Source: an uncultured Alphaproteobacteria bacterium (lineage in GTDB: Bacteria; Pseudomonadota; Alphaproteobacteria; RF32; CAG-239). Taken from it: a stretch of DNA of 7,612 nucleotides. The stretch lies in NCBI GenBank assembly GCA_944391355.1, contig CALXTG010000083.1, positions 1 to 7,612 on the forward strand, given 5' to 3'. Shown piece after piece: positions 5,949 through 7,612 of this stretch. A model generated the notes under the pieces. It had not been told where the DNA came from. It ran no database searches and worked only from the letters and a program-made list of their open reading frames with translations. Position numbers and translations under genes: made by a program. Numbering within the stretch: position 1 is the first letter of the stretch; each line of letters starts with the position of its first letter.

Positions 5949-5964
5949 TTAATCAAATTTTAAC
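5949..5964 (+). promoter_or_regulatory. CtrA-type box 3 (TTAA-N7-TTAAC)
   Basis: Exact half-sites at 5949 and 5960 with a 7-nt spacer (TCAAATT), followed by C as in the Caulobacter consensus. It pairs with box 2 immediately to the left. Confidence 0.6.
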
Positions 5965-6050
5965 TTTTAAAGAATCTTTCAGCGAATCATACAGATAATA
6001 TTGACAAGCCAAATTTAAACACTTTGTTAATAATTTTGTTTATCAAGAGG

Positions 6051-6059
6051 CGTGGATAA
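6051..6059 (-). promoter_or_regulatory. DnaA box, one mismatch
   Basis: The minus strand reads TTATCCACG, matching TTATCCACA except for the last base. It stands alone between the left trio and the exact box at 6141. Confidence 0.5.
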
Positions 6060-6140
6060 GCATATTAACTTGTTAGTAAGTTCTTATATTAAATTTTACT
6101 TTGCGGTGATTAAAAGTTATAACTATTGTGAAAAGGTGAG

Positions 6141-6149
6141 TTATGCACA
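6141..6149 (+). promoter_or_regulatory. DnaA box, exact match to TTATNCACA
   Basis: TTATGCACA is an exact match to the high-affinity DnaA consensus. It lies 5 bp before CtrA-type box 4 and about 53 bp before the coaE start. Confidence 0.6.
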
Positions 6150-6154
6150 AAAAG

Positions 6155-6169
6155 TTAAGATTCTGTTAA
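6155..6169 (+). promoter_or_regulatory. CtrA-type box 4, in the coaE upstream region
   Basis: TTAA at 6155 and TTAA at 6166 are separated by 7 nt (GATTCTG), which contains a GANTC site. It is 32 bp before coaE and could cover the -35 zone of its promoter; GATATA at 6187-6192 could then act as a weak -10. The site could serve the origin, coaE-dnaQ transcription, or both. Confidence 0.55.
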
Positions 6170-6177
6170 TAACTCTC

Positions 6178-6190
6178 TAAGCCATTGATA
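6178..6190 (-). promoter_or_regulatory. IHF consensus site
   Basis: The minus strand reads TATCAATGGCTTA, an exact match to WATCAANNNNTTR. IHF bends origin DNA in E. coli and Caulobacter. A single match to such a loose pattern in AT-rich DNA is weak evidence alone. Confidence 0.35.
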
Positions 6191-6201
6191 TAGGAATAAT
6201 A

Positions 6202-6786
6202 ATGAAACTAATCGCTATTACCGGTTCGATCGGCTGCGGCAAAACGACAATCGCCGGGCTTATCCGCAGTCTGGGGTATGCCGTTTATGATGTTGACGGC
6301 TGGGTACGCCGGCTTTATTATAAAAAGAGCTTTATCAGGGTTATCGACAGCCATTTTCCGGGTGTGGTCGAAAACGGCGCTGTCAATAAACGAAAACTCA
6401 GGAATCTGGTTTTTAATAATAATACCGAATTAAAACGTTTGGAAGGATTGATTCATCCTTTCCTCAAGCAAAATTTACGCAGAGTCATCCGTCAAAATGC
6501 GTCGTATAATGAACTTATATTTTTGGATGTCGCCTTATTGTTTGAAATGGGCTGGGATAAATACTGCGATACGGTTTTGCTGGCGACGGTAGATTATGAA
6601 CTGCAGAAGCAGCGCGTTATGGCGCGTGACAAAGTTACGGCCGAAGATTTTGAAAAAATCAACAAAGTACAGTTGGACAGGGAAAGTAAAATTTTGCTGT
6701 CGGATGTGGTGATTGATACCGACCAGAGCAAGAATAAACTGCTGGTGGAGCTGATGACGATTATTGGTGAATTGGAACAACAATGA
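6202..6786 (+). CDS. coaE: Dephospho-CoA kinase
   Basis: CoaE phosphorylates the 3'-hydroxyl of the dephospho-CoA ribose with ATP, the last step of coenzyme A synthesis, in the cytoplasm. The 194 residues are a normal length. The P-loop is GSIGCGKTT at residues 8-16, with Cys where most relatives have Ser. The substrate-binding D-V-D with a following Arg is at D30, D32 and R36; the lid-region IHP is at 84-86; LDVALLFE is at 108-115, with Ala where most members have Pro; MARDKVTAED lies in the C-terminal lid. The ATG at 6202 has AGGA (6192-6195) 6 nt before it. It overlaps dnaQ by 4 nt (ATGA), so the two form an operon, a neighbour pair common in alphaproteobacteria. It is the first gene right of the putative origin, with a CtrA-type box directly upstream. 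Confidence 0.96.
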   Translation: MKLIAITGSIGCGKTTIAGLIRSLGYAVYDVDGWVRRLYYKKSFIRVIDSHFPGVVENGAVNKRKLRNLVFNNNTELKRLEGLIHPFLKQNLRRVIRQNASYNELIFLDVALLFEMGWDKYCDTVLLATVDYELQKQRVMARDKVTAEDFEKINKVQLDRESKILLSDVVIDTDQSKNKLLVELMTIIGELEQQ

Positions 6787-7484
6787 GAGAGATTGTATTT
6801 GATACGGAAACGACCGGTTTTGATGTCGAAAACGGCGACCGCCTGGTTGAAATCGGAGCGATAGAGCTGGTTAATCATGTGCCGACCGGCAGGACTTTTC
6901 ATCAATATATCAATCCGGAACGCGAAGTGCCGGAAGAAGCCTTTAAGGTTCACGGCCTGTCTTATGAGTTTTTGAAAGATTATCCGACGTTTGACAAGGT
7001 AGCCGACCAGTGGCTGGAATTTGTCGGCGACGCGGTGTTGGTCGCGCATAATGCCAGTTTTGACTTTAAGTTTATGAACGGTCAGCTTAAAGAACTCGGC
7101 AAACCGCTGCATGAGTGGAAAAATGTTATTGATACGCTGGAAATGGCGCGCAATATGTTTCCGGGATCGCGCTGCAGTCTGGATGCGCTGTGTAAAAGAT
7201 TTGAAATTGATAATTCACATCGTACCAAACACGGAGCTTTGCTTGATGCCGAATTATTGGCCGATGTTTATCTGGAACTGCTCGGCGGCCGCGAACCGAC
7301 TTTGCTGGGCGGAGAACAAAAAGCGGTTTTTCAACAGGATAACGGTGCGGGTGCCGCAGCGGAAAATAGAAAATACCGGGAGCCGCGCAATTTTCAGCTT
7401 TCTGCGGCTGAAGAAGAAGCTCACCGGCAATTTTTGGAAAAAGAAATAAAAGACGCAATCTGGCTTAAAGAGGGACAGGCATAA
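6783..7484 (+). CDS. dnaQ: DNA polymerase III epsilon subunit (3'-5' proofreading exonuclease)
   Basis: DnaQ removes mispaired bases at the growing 3' end within the replicative polymerase core, bound to the alpha subunit. The 233 residues hold a full DEDDh exonuclease: D7 and E9 in FDTETTG, D94 in AHNASFD, and H150 with D155 in KHGALLDAE. The 75-residue tail after the nuclease domain is Gln- and Glu-rich and would carry the alpha-binding region. Where E. coli has its clamp-binding motif (QTSMAF), the sequence reads REPTLLG with E171 in place of the expected Gln. The start ATG overlaps the coaE stop (ATGA) with GGA 6 nt upstream, pointing to translational coupling. RNase T or a DinG-type exonuclease are unlikely given the length and the coaE link. 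Confidence 0.95.
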   Translation: MREIVFDTETTGFDVENGDRLVEIGAIELVNHVPTGRTFHQYINPEREVPEEAFKVHGLSYEFLKDYPTFDKVADQWLEFVGDAVLVAHNASFDFKFMNGQLKELGKPLHEWKNVIDTLEMARNMFPGSRCSLDALCKRFEIDNSHRTKHGALLDAELLADVYLELLGGREPTLLGGEQKAVFQQDNGAGAAAENRKYREPRNFQLSAAEEEAHRQFLEKEIKDAIWLKEGQA

Positions 7485-7537
7485 CGTTTTTTTGCAGACT
7501 TGCTATAGACAAAAATTGAGGGTGTGTTAAGCAAGTA

Positions 7538-7566
7538 TTTACTTTAACATCATAATCTGCTAAAAT
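7538..7566 (+). promoter_or_regulatory. Probable promoter of the gene starting at 7586
   Basis: TTTACT (7538-7543, 4 of 6) is followed after 17 nt by TAAAAT (7561-7566, 5 of 6), just before the Shine-Dalgarno of the next frame. The -35 overlaps a one-mismatch CtrA pattern, TTAAGCAAGTATTTAC (7527-7542). Confidence 0.5.
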
Positions 7567-7585
7567 AAGATCAGGCAGGTGAGAG

Positions 7586-7612
7586 ATGAAAAAGTATTTT
7601 TCATTATATATT
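7586..7612 (+). CDS. Start of an unidentified gene, cut by window end
   Basis: Nine codons are visible, MKKYFSLYI, after an AGGTGA Shine-Dalgarno (7577-7582) and a plausible promoter. Two lysines followed by hydrophobic residues would suit the start of a signal peptide or membrane anchor. Nothing more can be said of its function from this window. Confidence 0.55.

Larger units (their letters stand above)
5874..6163. promoter_or_regulatory. Cluster of five GANTC (CcrM-type) methylation sites
   Basis: GANTC occurs at 5874, 5898, 5972, 5984 and 6159. CcrM of alphaproteobacteria methylates this sequence late in the cell cycle, and such sites are a feature of the Caulobacter origin. Five in about 300 bp of AT-rich DNA is more than base composition would predict (roughly one to two in the whole gap). 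The last lies inside the spacer of CtrA-type box 4. Confidence 0.5.
5790..6195. other. oriC: Putative chromosomal replication origin (oriC)
   Basis: This AT-rich intergenic stretch between leftward rho and rightward coaE carries dense origin signals. There is one exact DnaA box (TTATGCACA, 6141) plus four with one mismatch (5890, 5903, 5915, 6051). There are also four exact TTAA-N7-TTAA CtrA-type sites (5808, 5926, 5949, 6155), five GANTC CcrM sites, and an IHF consensus at 6178. A stretch of almost only A and T at 5841-5857, next to a small GC hairpin (5825-5836, GCCC/GGGC), is a candidate unwinding element. In alphaproteobacteria such as Caulobacter, oriC has DnaA boxes, five CtrA sites and IHF, and rho, mnmE, coaE and dnaQ homologues commonly lie near the origin. 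All rightward flanking genes and all but one leftward flanking gene point away from it. No gene was found in this gap. Confidence 0.75.

Noticed and set aside
5937..6030. Further TTAA pairs as CtrA boxes (5937/5949 and 6015/6027)
   Set aside because: Their spacers are 8 nt, not 7, so they do not meet the consensus; they were left out of the count.
6001..6033. TTGACA in the origin gap as a coaE promoter -35
   Set aside because: No acceptable -10 at 16-18 nt, and the site is about 200 bp from coaE.
7485..7525. Intrinsic terminator after dnaQ
   Set aside because: There is a T-run at 7486-7493 but no stable GC-rich stem before it; TTTTTG/CAAAAA around 7490-7515 is too weak.

Overview
The window looks like chromosomal DNA of an alphaproteobacterium, probably from an uncultured or little-studied lineage. 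The coding regions have moderate GC content and the long gap before coaE is very AT-rich. Three observations support this placement: the gene set (mnmE, rho, coaE-dnaQ), which in alphaproteobacteria lies around the chromosome origin; several exact TTAA-N7-TTAA sites, the binding pattern of the cell-cycle regulator CtrA; and a cluster of GANTC sites, the target of the CcrM methylase. No mobile element, CRISPR array, tRNA or rRNA was seen.

Left part (1-4430). mnmE (tRNA modification GTPase) runs leftward and is cut by the window edge. A divergent gap separates it from a rightward HAD-family phosphatase. The phosphatase runs tail to tail, with overlapping stop codons, into a leftward two-gene operon of a GNAT acetyltransferase and an ArgE-type M20 deacylase. 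The operon has a strong sigma70-type promoter and a leader of about 350 nt. The leader holds two short hydrophobic reading frames, and each of their stop codons lies inside the 5' arm of a 10-bp hairpin. This leader resembles no family I can name.

Middle (4395-6201). rho runs leftward, with a clear promoter at its start and an intrinsic terminator at its end. Between rho and the rightward coaE lie about 517 bp of AT-rich DNA with one exact and four near-exact DnaA boxes, four exact TTAA-N7-TTAA sites, five GANTC sites, one IHF consensus and an AT-only unwinding candidate. Genes on both sides mostly point away from it. I read this as the chromosomal origin, oriC, under CtrA/CcrM-type cell-cycle control.

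Right part (6202-7612). coaE (last step of coenzyme A synthesis) and dnaQ (proofreading exonuclease of DNA polymerase III) overlap by ATGA and form an operon. After a 101-bp gap with its own promoter, a further rightward gene begins and is cut after nine codons.

The two points most worth following up are the compact origin and the two-hairpin leader of the GNAT-deacylase operon.
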